From assembly GCA_948146395.1 (NCBI GenBank), contig OX411551.1, positions 47,076,854 through 47,140,853 of the forward strand: 64,000 bases of DNA, written 5' to 3'. The translations under genes and the position numbers were made by a program. The notes beneath the pieces were generated by a model, which saw only the letters and a program-made list of their open reading frames with translations, searched no databases and was not told the DNA's origin. Below, one piece after another: positions 1-11,236 of this stretch (its first letter is position 1; each line of letters opens with the position of its first letter). The DNA is from Fragum whitleyi. Taxonomy: Eukaryota; Mollusca; Bivalvia; Cardiida; Cardiidae.

Positions 1-825
1 TACTTAGGAAATACAAATCAAATCTGTCCATTATTTCTTAAAATATTTGCTGTAAGTTGGCAAAAGAAATAAAGGCAGACTCAAAAAAGGCCAATTTTAA
101 GTCTTATTTCAATGGACTGTCACTAAAACAGGATATGCACATGTCTGACTTATAAGCTTATCCTGAACAAAATAATATGTGAAGTTTAAATCAGATAAGA
201 TTAGAAATAAAAGTGCTCCTGTCAGCGTTTGTGATCCCACTATGTATGTCTGATGTCTATCAGGCATCTATCATCCATCAATAATTATCTCCTTAACCTC
301 TTGTCTGAGGCAAATTTTTACAATTTTTTGCGGGAATGTTTTTAGGTGGTCTCCATTCAGAATTTCTAAAGAAATTTTAAAAAGTGAGTAACTGGCTGTA
401 ATTGCAGCTGATTATAAATTTTTAATCAAAGTTCTTCTTTGGACCTGGACCCCTACAAAATTATAATTTCAATGTGCTTTGGTGAGCTAAAAATAATAGT
501 CATCCACAGTTGAAACAAGAGAGTAGGTATACCATATTTGCCAATTAAAAGTAGATATATTTAAGGCAAAGCATTCTCTCAAGTCAGTCAATGTGAAGGG
601 GATGGAAATTTCATATTTGCAAAAGTAATATTCAAATCAGAAATCAAACAACTGTAGGTTATGAGAGACACCAGCATTCAGAGGCATTCATAGGATTTAT
701 AACTTGTTCAAAATCGAAACCTTCTTGCAAGCAATAAGGAGTGAATTTTTATATACATGTGTACCTATAACTAATATGTAATCCAAGAGGCCCAATAGGG
801 CCTATGAAGCTCCTTTGTCTATCAG
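1..825. other. No recognised gene
   Basis: AT-rich sequence with no convincing coding block or repeat end. The first ~50 bases are open on the plus strand and run into a donor-like GTAAGT near base 52, so the window may open inside an exon, but 17 codons are too few to judge. Confidence 0.3.
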
Positions 826-956
826 CCCTGTGTTCAGGATGAAAACATTAGCGAAGCGCTTTTGAAATGATACCCTGCTCTGCACGTGTGTGCATGTGCA
901 GAGCCAGGTACCATCTCAAAGGGCTCGCGAAAAGTTTTTACATCCTGAACACAGGG
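826..956. repeat. 131-bp hairpin (foldback, MITE-like)
   Basis: The left end ccctgtgttcaggatg (826..841) is exactly the reverse complement of 941..956. Imperfect pairing continues inward through the gcgaagcgcttttga / tctcaaagggctcgc blocks to a centre near 891. The full stretch is an imperfect palindrome with two short inner palindromes (gtgtgcatgtgc). Its size and structure suit a miniature foldback element; no target duplication is clear. Confidence 0.7.
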
Positions 957-1017
957 GAGGGATTTCCTGATTTAATGTGATATTTCAGAAACTTTATTGC
1001 TTACTTGTCCTGTCCTG

Positions 1018-2697
1018 AAACACCCAAATTTGGATTTAATCAAAATTTTACAAACAAATTGGCCACCCAAGGAACATTCCTGCCAAGTTTGATTGAAATC
1101 TGTCCATTGGTAATTGAGCAGATGGGGAATAATTAAACAAGAGCGCATTCACATTTGCCTGATTGTTGAAGAGAAGATGTTATTTCAAGAATTTGAAGTT
1201 CTAATATACCCTATCTCTCATTTATTACTGAGGAGACTCAAATAAGCCCCGCCCTGCCACAAGACTAAAAAAAAGAGCCCCGACCTGCAACCTGCAAATT
1301 CATGGGCCAATAAAAATTTCCAAACAATTTGTGAAGAGGGTCATCAAAGGAACATTCTTGTAAGGTTTCATTTAAATTGGAGAAGTGGTTCAGGAGGACA
1401 TGTCATTCAAAGATTTTGGGCTCCAAAAAAACCAATTCCTACCACACCCATATTTTTGTGCCAATCAACATTTAACAAAAAAAAATTGAAAAGGGTCGCC
1501 GAAGGGATCATTCAGATAAATTTTCATTGAAATCAACCCAGTGGTTCAAGAGAAGAAGTTTTTAAAATTGTTGACGATGCACGACAGGCTCAGAGTGATC
1601 CTTAAAGCTCCCCTTGAGCACATTGTACTCAGGCGAGCAAAAAATATCAGGTTCAAATGGCTCGCTATGGCATCCCCATATGGGGGCGGAGTAGGTCAAA
1701 GATATTTTCAGATATGTTGAAGACTTCAAACATACAACAAGCCAAAGACAAAATGTGATCACAAAAGCTTACCTTGAGCATATTGTGCCCAGGTAAGCTA
1801 AACAAGAGAGCTTGAATGGCCCTCAACCGCCCACCTGAATTTCATTAGTCCAGGGTAATGGACTCCATTACTCCATGACATCTCATCCAAGTAACTCTTT
1901 GGCAAAGCTTCAATCACATTTGCCTAATTGTTGAATTGGAGATATTATTCCAAGAACACAAGGTATTAATAGACTCTGCTCACCCATTCATAACTGAGGA
2001 GACTCAAAATAAGCCCTTCCTTGTCACCCCGATATTTTTGGCTCAATTAAAATTTTCAAGCAATTTTTGAAAAGGGTCCCCAAAGGAACATTCAGGAAAA
2101 GATTCAGTGAAACCATCAAAGAGGTTCAGGAGGAGATGTTGCTTGAAAATTTAAGCTCAAAATAAGCTCCGCCCTGCCACACCCATATTTAAAGGCCAAT
2201 CAAAATTTCGTGAAAAAACATTTGAAAAATGCCACCCAAGAAACGATCTGGTAAAGTTTCATTGAAATCGGCCCTGTGGTTTTGGGAGGAGATATCATTC
2301 AAAGATTTTGCTCTCAAAGTAAGCCCTGCCCTGCCACACCTTTATTTATGGGCCATTTGAAAATTTGCAAACAAATTTGTAATTTTTGTAAAGCATCACC
2401 CAAGGAACATAATAGAAAAGTTTAATCGAAATTAGATCAGTGGTTCAGGAGGAGATGTCATTCAAAGATTTTGGGCTCAAAATAACCCTCGTCCAGTCAC
2501 ACCCATATTTTAAGCCAATCAACATTAAGCAAACAATTTTTTCAAAGAAGGGTCACTTAAGGAGCATTTGGGTTGAGTTTCATTTAATTCGGCCCAGTGG
2601 TGCAAGAGAACAAGAAGTTTTAAGAAAGTTTACAATACACGGCGGAGTCATGGTGATCCTAAGGCTCCCCTGAGCATGTTGTGTTCAGGTGAGGTAA
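1018..2697 (+). repeat. Diverged tandem-unit repeat elements with gctcacctgagc-type ends
   Basis: About nine degenerate copies of a 150-170 bp unit, recognisable by the phrase caccCAAGGAACATTcctg followed by ttgaaatc and tggttcaggaggagatg. Three right-hand ends of the class gctccccttgagcacattgt...caggcgagc occur at about 1600..1634, 1766..1803 and 2661..2696, so several elements lie nested or head to tail. The short ORFs inside (for example 2440..2673) are by-products of the repeat. Confidence 0.7.
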
Positions 2698-2943
2698 AAA
2701 CACAATCTAAGGATCATATGTGTCAATTTAGTTGAAATTTAATCAATAGTTTTTCACACAAAGATTTTCTAATGATAGTATATGGATTGACAGATAGCCA
2801 GGCAAGAAACACTCACTGTTTACTTTAAGTCCTCAAGTGTGCTTACAAGTGTAATTTAGTGAAAAATTATGGTATGTTTTCTAAGCAAAATAAAATATTC
2901 AAGAGGGTTTTCTGTTCAGTCTTTTGATCTCTTAGACACTTAA

Positions 2944-2949
2944 TTTATT
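2944..2949 (-). terminator. Polyadenylation signal AATAAA of the 3080-4940 gene
   Basis: The plus strand reads tttatt, giving AATAAA on the minus strand 131 bases beyond the stop codon of the terminal exon at 3080..3165. The spacing implies a short 3' UTR. A single hexamer in AT-rich DNA is weak alone; the support is its position behind a phased terminal exon. Confidence 0.45.
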
Positions 2950-3079
2950 ACATATTTTCAATGTTGTTATGAGGGACACAGGCAATGTTTGTTGAGAAAT
3001 TCTTCTTGGATCCACATCTTAGAGCTTCAATGATGATCTTTGAGCCATTTCCTTCTCACATCCTGCTCTACTTTCATCA

Positions 3080-3165
3080 TTAAGATATGTTGGTACAAGT
3101 GTCTTTGGGTTTCAAAATTTGATGTTTTGAAGTTGATGGCTGTTCAGATTTAAGTTTTGGTCTAT
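3080..3165 (-). CDS. Terminal coding exon, unidentified protein (C-terminus)
   Basis: On the minus strand a strong acceptor (pyrimidine run ending in CAG at 3166..3168) opens an exon beginning AT-AGA-CCA-AAA. It encodes a basic, Ser/Thr/Lys-rich tail starting RPKLKSEQPSTSKH and ending DTCTNIS, then TAA at 3080..3082. The two leading bases AT complete the single T left over at the end of exon 4792..4940, giving TAT (Tyr), so the exons join in phase across an intron of about 1.6 kb. The AATAAA at 2944 follows. The tail looks disordered. I do not recognise the protein; the open frame, acceptor, phase match and poly(A) signal argue that it is real. Confidence 0.6.
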
Positions 3166-4791
3166 CTGAAAAAAGATTAATCTTAAATATAACATCACAT
3201 ACCATAAATTAATGATTACAGGTTATAGGTGATATAGAAGAAAACCACAACTGGGTGCCATGCTTGTTTGTAGGTACTTGATAGTGAACAAGGAGGTGAA
3301 TTGTACACATATGCCCCTTGCAGTGCTTGTTCCCTAAAAAGGGCCATAGTGGCACTAAATCACTCACCTGGGTTTACTGTCTAAGTTGTAATCCAATCAA
3401 TATATTTGTCTAAGATCCAATTAAAACAATAAATTTGAACAGTTTTCAAGTTGATTGAAGGCAGAAATATGGCATTAAATGTAATGTGGGTTTTTTCTAG
3501 TATATGACCTCTTAACCTCATTTTTGTCACCACTTGAACACATTTTAATCTTGACCGAGATTTCATAAAGAATATCATTCTGACCAATTTTCAAGTTGAT
3601 TGGGCAAAAAATAAGGCCTAAGAGTGTTAACAAGGTTGTTTCCTAATTTTTGACCTCTTTTTTTGACAGACAGGTCTTGTCTCAAGCAATCAGCATGCGA
3701 AATATGAAGGCCCTACCACTTACCAGTCAAAAGTTAAGGCCAATTTTTAAGATTTATCTATTTTGTTTTAAAAAATGACCTTGAAAAAAGACCGTTCAAT
3801 TCTGTCAAGTTCTTTGGAAGCCCTTGTACTATGAGTCAATTATGTGAATTCTGGTTTAAATTTGATGGATAGTTTTGGAAAAGATGTTTCAAAATTGTGG
3901 ATGAATGGACAGACAGACAGATGGATTGATGCCATACATTGATCTATCACAATAGCTCATCTTGAGCACATACCTCATGCTCAGGTGAGTTGATAAAATA
4001 AGCAGGAAAAGGAGTCAATTTAGAAACAATTTCAGGGGAAGCATATTTAAATTCTCAAATTTTGTGAAGATTATGTATTATTGAGATTTTGAATAAGCTG
4101 GATTTTAAATTTTGTGTAAACAAATTGTAAATTATAGGGGCATAATTGTCTTGCTCAAAGTTATCAAACATTTTAAGTAGAGAATAGGCAGTGTAGGTTA
4201 AGATCAGACTTAATGTCTGTGCAGGATGATCTAAGCCTATATCATGTGCCAGATCAACATGATAATCATACCCCTTCAAAATAGAGGGGGTATATTACTT
4301 TGCATTAGTAGTTCAGCCTTGCACCCGCAACCAATTTTTTGTCAGCAACATATCTCAAAAATTACACAAGCTAGAATCATTAAACTTCACAGGTAAATAG
4401 ATCACATTGAGGAGAGGTGCATTGCATAAGAACCATAACTCTACTCATCATATTTTTTTGGTTATTTCCCTTAGATGATTGGCAAAGAAATTGCCATTTA
4501 CCTGCACTTATGGGGAGCATAAATGATTTACAAATATCTCTTGTTAATCTTTGATACGCAGCAAGTCAAACAAACCCAATTGTCAAGGGTCTTCTATCAT
4601 AAAGAATTAACATAATCTGCAACCGTATAATTTCTAGCAAGTTTTCTGGCAAGCAGACTTACACCATTATAGAATCAGTGACTTATTTCAAGGTTAAAAC
4701 CAAAACATCAACAAGATGATCTGTCAAGTCTTATTGCAATTGGCACAGACAATACAATATGAAAATAACATTTAATAAAAATCTTGCTTAC
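3166..4791 (-). other. Probable intron between exons 4792..4940 and 3080..3165
   Basis: Bounded on the minus strand by a donor GTAAGCA (4785..4791) and an acceptor CAG (3166..3168). It contains a mobile repeat copy (3335..3997) and about 800 bases of AT-rich sequence (4000..4790) in which I see nothing else. Confidence 0.5.
3335..3997 (+). repeat. Hairpin-ended repeat element, complete-looking copy
   Basis: The left end is agggccatagtggcac followed by tcactcacctg. The right end is aatagctcatcttgagcac...tgctcaggtgagttg, preceded by a short cagacagacaga run. The interior repeats phrases such as ttttcaagttgattgggcaaaaaataa and tttttgacctctttt. It has the same end plan as the elements at 5198..7886 and 57343..58206. 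Confidence 0.65.
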
Positions 4792-4940
4792 ATTTCTTAG
4801 TCATTCTGACTTTCAAACAATGACAATCCCATATATTCTTGACAAGGCCAGAAGAGGTTCTTTTGGGTGTAGAAAGTATTGTGTCAATGTTCAGATCAGT
4901 CATTTGACGGACGAGTGTAGAAATTCTTTCTTCCCAAAAC
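4792..4940 (-). CDS. Internal coding exon, unidentified protein
   Basis: A 149-base minus-strand exon with a good acceptor (ttccttttattctttcag, ending at 4941) and a strong donor (GTAAGCA). The frame is open throughout and encodes about 49 residues, beginning FWEERISTLVRQMTDLNID, with TILSTPKRTSSGLVKNIWD in the middle and ending in KVRMTKK. The first base completes a codon from an upstream exon I could not find, and the last base (T) joins exon 3080..3165 in phase. The soluble, mixed helical-looking composition with W, R and D residues is typical of a globular domain. I do not recognise the family. An antisense open frame (4784..5023) is considered a shadow. Confidence 0.65.
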
Positions 4941-4943
4941 CTG

Positions 4944-5197
4944 AAAGAATAAAAGGAAATACATGTTTCAAAATACAAAAATGTATACTTAGGCCATTAT
5001 TTTATCATTTTCTGGTTCCCTAGGAAGAGCCTTACCAAATTTTCTGAAAACCGGAATAAAAATGAAATGACTGCATCACTTTTTTTTATTTCCTCTGGGC
5101 TGCTTTGGTCTGATAACTATATAAAATAGGTGTATTACTTGGACATGTTCCAGTGAAACTACTGCAGGTGCTAATATGCAAAAAATAGAATTTTAAA
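4944..5197. other. No recognised feature
   Basis: AT-rich DNA upstream of the exon ending at 4940, presumably intronic. I see no further exon with good splice sites. Confidence 0.3.
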
Positions 5198-7886
5198 ACA
5201 AGAGGGCCGTTGGCCCTGGGTCGCTCACCTGAGAAAAAAGCTTCACTACCTAGGTATGTCCATGCAAACACAGAAAAAGAGATTTTCACTTATTCAATCA
5301 GATAACATTTGAAAAAATCATTTCCCCCCCCCCCCCCTCTGCTCCTCCCCTGGTCATTAATTATTTAAGCTTTTTTCATAAAAGGTCTGTGATCAGCTAA
5401 TCTATGCCAGATATACAGACTGAGTCTGAGACTTTTAAAGTTTTCTTTAATGAGTTGATCAATCCATGTCAAATATAAAGGCTGTAGGGATTCAAAATTC
5501 TCAACAAAGTACTCCCCCTCCCCCAAGATGCTCTGCACCTGGTGAATCTACAGTCATGATTTGAGCTAATTCAATTAATGGCCATATGCTGATCATCCAT
5601 ACCAATTTTCAAGTCTGTAGGACTCCTGGTTCATTAGAAGAAGTTTAAAGATTTCAAAAATGATCCAAAGTACTACCCCCTCCCCAAGACACTCAGCACC
5701 TGGTGACCCTACAGTCATGATTTTAGCTATTTTTATTAATGTCAATATATTGATCACCCATGACAATATTCAAGTCTGTAGGGTTCCTGATCCAGGAGAA
5801 GAATAAGGTTAAAGATATCAAGATTGATCCAAAGTACTACCCCCTCCCCCCTAATGCTCCGCATCTGGTGGCCCTACATTCATGATTTTAGCTATTTTAT
5901 TTTAGATCCATATGCTTATCATCCATGCCAATATAGAAGTCTGTAGGGCTCCTGGTTCATTAGAAGATGAAGGTTAAAGTTACAAAATTTTCACAAAAGT
6001 ACTACCCCCTCCCCCCTGGTGCTCCGTACCTGGTGGCATTACAGTCATGATTTTAGCTATTTTCATTAAGGTCTATTATTTGATCCTCCATGCCAATTTT
6101 CAAGTCTGTAGGGCTTGTGGTTCATCAGAAGAAGGTTAAAGATTACAAAATTTTCACAAAAGTACTACCCTCTCCCCCTTGGTGCTCTGCACTTGGTGAA
6201 TCTACAGTCATAAATTTAGCTATTTATAAAAAGGTCAATATGCTGATCATCCATGCCAATATTCAAATCTGTCAGGCTCCTGGTTCAGAAGAAAAAGAAG
6301 GTTAAAGATTACAAAAACTTCACAAAAGTACTACCCCCTCCCCCCTGGTGCTCCGCACCTGGCAGCCCAACAGATATGATTTTAGCTATTTCTATTAAGG
6401 TCTATGAGCTGATCATCCATGCCAATTTTCAAGTCTGTAGGGCTCCTGGTTCATCAGAAGAAGAAGCTTAAAGATTACAAAATTTACCCAAAGTCCTACC
6501 CCCTCCCCCCTGGTGCTCCGCACCTGGTGGCATTACAGTCATGATTTTAGCTATTTTTATTAAGGTCTATGAGCTGATCCTCCATGCCATTTTTTAAGTC
6601 TGTAGGGCTTGTGGTTCAGAAGAAGAAGAATGTTAAAGATTACAAAATTTTCACAAAAGTACTACCCTCTCCCCCCTGGTGCTCCGCACCTGGTGAATCT
6701 ACAGTCATGATTTTAGCTATTTATATTAAGGTCTATATGCTTATCATCCATGCCAATATTCAAATCTGTCAGGCTCCTGGTTCAGAAGAAGATGAAGGTT
6801 AAAGATTACAAAAATTTCACAAAAGTACTACCCCCTCCCCCCTGGTGCTCTGCACCTGGCAGCCCAACAGATATGATTTTAGCTATTTTTATTAAGGTCT
6901 ATGAGCTGATCATCCATGCCAATTTTCAAGTCTGTAGGGCTCCTGGTTCCGAAGAAGAAGAAGCTTAAAGATTACAAAATTTACCCAAAGAACTACCCCC
7001 TCCCCCCTGGTGCTCCGCACCTGGTGGCATTACAGTCATGATTTTAGCTATTTTTATTAAGGTCTATGAGCTGATCCTCCATGCCAATTTTTAAGTCTGT
7101 AGGGCTTGTGGTTCAGAAGAAGAAGAATGTTAAAGATTACAAAATTTTCACAAAAGTACTACCCTCTCCCCCCTGGTGCTCCGCACCTGGTGAATCTACA
7201 GTCATGATTTTAGCTATTTATATTAAGGTCTATATGCTTATCATCCATGCCAATATTCAAATCTGTCAGGCTCCTGGTTCAGAAGAAGATGAAGGTTAAA
7301 GATTACAAAAATTTCACAAAAGTACTACCCCCTCCCCCCTGGTGCTCTGCACCTGGCAGCCCAACAGATATGATTTTAGCTATTTTTATTAAGGTCTATG
7401 AGCTGATCATCCATGCCAATTTTCAAGTCTGTAGGGCTCCTGGTTCCGAAGAAGAAGAAGCTTAAAGATTACAAAATTTACCCAAAGTACTACCCCCTCC
7501 CCCCTGGTGCTCCGCACCTGGTGGCCCAAAAGATTTGATTTTAGCTATTTTAATTCAGGTCTATGAACTGATCATCCATGCCAATTTTTAAGTCTGTAGG
7601 ACTACTGGTTGAGAAGAAGAAGAATTTTAAAGATTTTCTTAAAATTTCACCTTTTGTTGCCATAGCAACCAGAGTTTTTCATGGATTTCAATTCTTTTAG
7701 CTATTTTTGAAGGGGACCACCTAAGCAACATTTCTGTAAAATTTGGTGTTAATTGGCCAAGTAGTTTAGGAGGAGATGTCGTTTAAAGAAATTGTTGACG
7801 GACGCCGGACGACGGCCGACGGACGGACGCCGGACGAAAGGTGATCACAATAGCTCACATGAGCACTTCGTGCTCAGGTGAGCTAA
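5198..7886 (+). repeat. 2.7-kb repeat element with hairpin ends and internal satellite
   Basis: The left end reads caagagggccgttggccctg then gtcgctcacctgag. The right end reads aatagctcacatgagcac-ttc-gtgctcaggtgagcta, a near-perfect hairpin at about 7848..7886, preceded by a GC-rich run of ggacggacgccggacga repeats (7795..7838). Between them lie a C-rich tract (about 5323..5337), a unique left flank and 13 tandem units. A flank, tandem array, flank plan is known from bivalve tandem-repeat MITEs and Helentron-like non-autonomous elements; assigning a class is inference. The inverted left half occurs at 10861..11236. Confidence 0.8.
5512..7640 (+). repeat. 13-unit satellite array, 165-166 bp period, with 497-bp higher-order repeat
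   Basis: Units start at the C-rich phrase tactaccccctcccccctgg at about 5512, 5671, 5835, 6000, 6163, 6329, 6494, 6660, 6826, 6991, 7157, 7323 and 7489. Units from 6000 onward group in threes. Blocks 6494..6990 and 6991..7487 are almost identical, while 6000..6493 is a slightly diverged version. Each unit carries the blocks cagtcatgattttagctatt and catccatgccaattttcaag. The 71-72 residue ORFs in the array repeat with the units and are not genes: 497 is not a multiple of three. Confidence 0.9.
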
Positions 7887-8429
7887 AAAGGGCATAACTC
7901 TTACAAAAATACTCACACAGTTATACCCCATGATAGGGCCTATAAAAGAACAGAAAAAGTCAGAATTCCATCAAATTCAATAGGGAACATCTTCCTTATC
8001 ACTAGACAAACTTACTGAGCATTTTAAGAAAGACTGTGCCTTAATTGTTGCCTCTAGAGTCAGTGGTTGAACTGATTGTCCTTAGATTTTCTACTGTTGA
8101 AGTAAAATAGTTGTGTATAGTAAGTATTTCAAGTAACAAAGAAAAAAAATATAATCATCAACCATTTTGGCTGTGCACAGTACAGATCAAATAACCACTA
8201 AGATAACACAATAAAGTAATAAATTCAGGTTAAGAACCTTGCTGCAACGCATGTAAAGTAGAGCTGCTTTGCTCCACAGATCTGAATCAATTGATATGAT
8301 TAGAAATTCAGTGAATGAATGAATTAATCAATTAATTGATTAACTTTAATTTCAGGTTAATAAGTGTTTTAAAGTGTCACATGCTGAAATATTTCTGCTA
8401 AGAAAAATTCAAGATTGACTTAAAACATA
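7887..8429. other. No recognised gene
   Basis: Unique AT-rich DNA. On the minus strand a 23-base stretch near 7931 is bounded by AG and GTGAGT, and another AG/GTAAGT-bounded stretch near 8010..8085 has stops in all frames. I treat both as chance splice-like sites. Confidence 0.3.
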
Positions 8430-9095
8430 TCATAGAAAATTGACCTCTTCCTTTAAAATACATATTTTTTTTATCCAATCATAGTAATTTTGTAAAGCCT
8501 GAAAATGGGTCACCAATAGAACATTCCAGAGAAATTTGGTTGATATCCATCGGTTATATTCTGGGAAAATGATTTTCAAAGTTTCCACTCTATAATATAT
8601 AGACAAATGACCACTTTCGATAAAATACATATTTTTAATCTGATCACAGTAATTTTTTGTAGACTGATAGAGGGTCACTATTTAAAGGATCATTCCAGTT
8701 AAATTGGTTGATATCCATCAGTTATATTCAAAGATGATTTTCAAAGTTTCAATTATACAATAAATTGAGAAATGACCTCTGCCAATAAAATACATACTTT
8801 TCATCTGATCACAATAACTTTTGGAATAATAATATAATATTATATAATAATATTTGGAAATGAGCCACGCCCATGAAATCCATTTTTTTCATTGGATCAA
8901 AATTTCTTGAACTACTTTTAAAGAGTGTCACCCAAGGATCCTTCCTATGAAGTTTGGGTGAAATTCATCCAGTAGTGAGGAGAAGATTCAGTTCATAAAG
9001 AAAAAGTTTGCGACAGGATGCACGGATGAATGGACCTAAGACAGACACAGTGCCATAAAAATAGCCATAGTGGCCTTCGGCCAGTGGAGCTTAAA
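8430..9095 (+). repeat. Repeat element ending in ggccagtggagcttaa, ~165-bp internal units
   Basis: Units begin at about 8441, 8609 and 8774 with gacctct...aaaatacatatttt, followed by catctgatcacagtaattttt. The right end is gccatagtggccttcggccagtggagctt (hairpin ggccttcggcc). The interior is the reverse complement of the 41.4-41.5 kb part of the element at 40522..41640, so both belong to one family in opposite orientation. A small AT palindrome occurs at 8827..8852. Confidence 0.75.
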
Positions 9096-9317
9096 TCAAA
9101 ATACTAAATAACTTGAATATCTATAGCCTTTAAAACTAATGCTCAATCACCATGTTTAAATTTAATGAAAGGCTATTAAAATACACTCATGTTTGGTAAA
9201 GCTGCCGTTTCCTGTGTGTGTATTTCTGCTAATTTATCATTATTACCATGACAATTAGACCGGCCATATGACAGAATTGAGGGGGTAGCTGTAATGGCAG
9301 TCTTAATCCTTTATTTC

Positions 9318-9411
9318 TCATTGAAGCCCTGTATTGTGGGTTCTCATTGAATCTTCTCGTAAAGACAAGAAATAATCTAAGTTGAACCAAAATACCCCCT
9401 CTTTCTGAAGC
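9318..9411 (-). CDS. Candidate terminal exon, unidentified
   Basis: On the minus strand, following an AG at the end of cttatcacag (or an earlier AG in ttttcttggggcctag, about 9421), a frame reads KEGVFWFNLDYFLSLRED and ends GLQ with TGA at 9318..9320. AATAAA (9310..9315 on plus, tttatt) begins three bases after the stop. The aromatic, ordered-looking peptide is more protein-like than neighbouring frames. The overlapping longer ORF in another frame (9229..9501) is less convincing. No family is recognised and no upstream exon found. Chance cannot be excluded. Confidence 0.3.
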
Positions 9412-9874
9412 TGTGATAAGAGCTAGGCCCCAAGAAAACAGACAGTTATGTCGGGGGAAAGTGCAAAAATTAATGACAAAACTACTGCAAAGACACCCCA
9501 TACTTTTTTAATGTGTTCAATGTATGGGGATATTTGATGAATAAGGATTATGGACTGGCATAAGCCCTTTTTTGAGAAATAGCATCTACAAACCCTGAAA
9601 AGTTTGAAAAAATAATTTCACATTTAACAAGAAATAGTTATATTGATTTTACTACTCAGATCACTGTTCTCATTCTTTTTTAATGCTATGGCATCTATCG
9701 TTCTGATACACATCCGATGGTTTGGATGTATGCAAGCACAAATATGTATGGAAATTCAATAATGTTTCTGAAAGGTTACCAGTCAAGAATGGATAAACAG
9801 ATATAGGAAAAACAGCTTTGATTCTTTTCTGAATGTGTTTTGTATGTAAAATCAATGAATTATTACTAAGGAAA

Positions 9875-10022
9875 TGTTGGGAATAAGAAAATAGGTACAA
9901 CTGTGATGGTTGTACTGGTGACAGAAATTCCAGAAATCCATTGTTAGGTGCTCCAGCCACACCCCCCTGATATAACTGAAAAAATGTTGAAAGCAGCGTA
10001 AAACTCAATTCAATCAATCAAC
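9875..10022 (+). repeat. SINE, 3' part (molluscan V-SINE/RUDI-like tail)
   Basis: Contains the conserved series tgtactggtg...atccattgttaggtgctccagcc...gatataactg...atgttgaaagcagcgtaaaa and ends in an aatcaatcaa tail. It is clearly the same element as 58356..58632 and 54865..55139, without a recognisable tRNA head. The 115-residue antisense ORF at 9670..10017 runs over it. Confidence 0.75.
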
Positions 10023-10860
10023 TATTGGATAAAAAACTGTTATACACCCCACCTCACACCTCATCATGTACAGCATTCTTGCTCTGAGAGTAATCCTAAT
10101 CCTATTATGATTATCAATGAATTTTCATGGTAACTCACATGCTTAATTAAGGTTTTGGAAATAAAAGTGAAAAAAAGAACTATGACAGCAGTAGGACACA
10201 GTTGAAACTAGGGCACCCGACGATATTTGACCGAGTTGAACGCCTGGTCGAGTTGCCGATGGGCCGAGTTAAAAAAGGGCCGAGTTGACCGCGGTTTGCG
10301 GCTTCTGGAAACATTTAAACAAATAAAATACATTCATACACTATCGATTTCCAAGTAAATAAATGTGCTTGCTTACACATTTACTGTCCGTGATTCTTTT
10401 GAGATAACCCCCCACGAAAAATGAATCAGTACCTGTCAATGTGCAATTTAGCGAGGCATTTGTAGGTTACAGTCAGCGTGACATCTTTTACAGACTTCTA
10501 TCTGTCTGTCGAGACCTTGATAATGAACAGGTTGACCTTCGACGCTTTCTTTTCTGCTCTTCTGCCGACTTTCTGTGTTTTCGGTTTCACTTTCTCCACT
10601 ATACGGAAATCGTATCTGCGCATGACTGGGACTTTTTTACCGGGGTCACCGGAGGTCACGCGCTATATTCAAATTTCTATACGGTATCGATACTGTATAA
10701 AATTCTCGAATTAAAAAACTCAATAATAATTCGCAAAGACTTCATGAGCATGGTATTTTAGTACCAAATTGCTTGATTTTGTACCATTTTTCGATCGGGG
10801 TACACCAATATCATTTTATAAGCGATTTTCTAGAAAAAGTTCAATTTCAAATCTGGAGGT
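10023..10860. other. Unique, relatively CpG-rich segment, no gene identified
   Basis: It has more CpG than its surroundings, including gaccgagttg / ggccgagtt repeats at 10229..10290 and a catgcgcag motif near 10619 that resembles NRF1-type promoter sites. The plus-strand ORF 10441..10761 resembles no protein. It could be a promoter or first-exon region; nothing proves it. Confidence 0.25.
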
Positions 10861-11236
10861 AGCCCCCTTTAATTGAATTAGCTAAAATCATGACTGTAGA
10901 TTCACCAGGTGCAGAGCATCTTGGGGGAGTGCTTGGTTGAGAAATTTGAATCCCTACAGCCTTTATATTTGACATGGATTGATTAACTCATTAAAGAAAA
11001 CTTTAAAAGTCTCAGACTCAGCCTGTATATCTGGCATAGATTAGCTGATCACAGACCTCTTATGAAAAAGCTTAGATAAATAATGACCAGGGGAGGAGCA
11101 GAGGGGGGGAAGGATTATTTCAAATGTTATCTGATTGAATAAGTGAAAATCTTCTTTTCTGTAGTTGCATGGACATACCTAGGTAATGAAGCTTTTTTCT
11201 CAGGTGAGCGCATCCAGGGCCAACGGCCCTCTTGTT
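10861..11236 (-). repeat. Truncated inverted copy of the 5198..5560 element end
   Basis: Reads as the reverse complement of about 5198..5575, including ctttaaaagtctcagactcag, the gctgatcacagacctctta block and the terminal ctcaggtgagcgcatccagg-gccaacggccctcttg. Only the left flank and the start of the first satellite unit are present. With 5198 it forms an inverted pair about 5.3 kb apart. Confidence 0.85.

Noticed and set aside
4784..5023. Plus-strand ORF of 79 codons
   Set aside because: Antisense to the exon 4792..4940, which has matched splice sites and phase.
6090..7465. Six ORFs of 71-72 residues with very similar sequence
   Set aside because: They recur because the DNA is a 165-166-bp satellite; the unit and block lengths are not multiples of three and there are no splice or start contexts.
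5512..7640. CRISPR-like array
   Set aside because: Regular spacing reflects tandem full-length satellite units without unique spacers, in a eukaryotic repeat context.
8010..8085. Minus-strand stretch between AG and GTAAGT
   Set aside because: Stop codons in all three frames, so not a coding exon.
9670..10017. 115-codon minus-strand ORF
   Set aside because: Half of it is antisense SINE sequence. A second frame after an AG near 9770 (NIIEFPYIFVLAYIQ) looked membrane-like but is short and unsupported.
10603..10640. Promoter with NRF1-like motif
   Set aside because: A single short motif in a CpG-richer stretch without a mapped transcript start is not enough to call a promoter.
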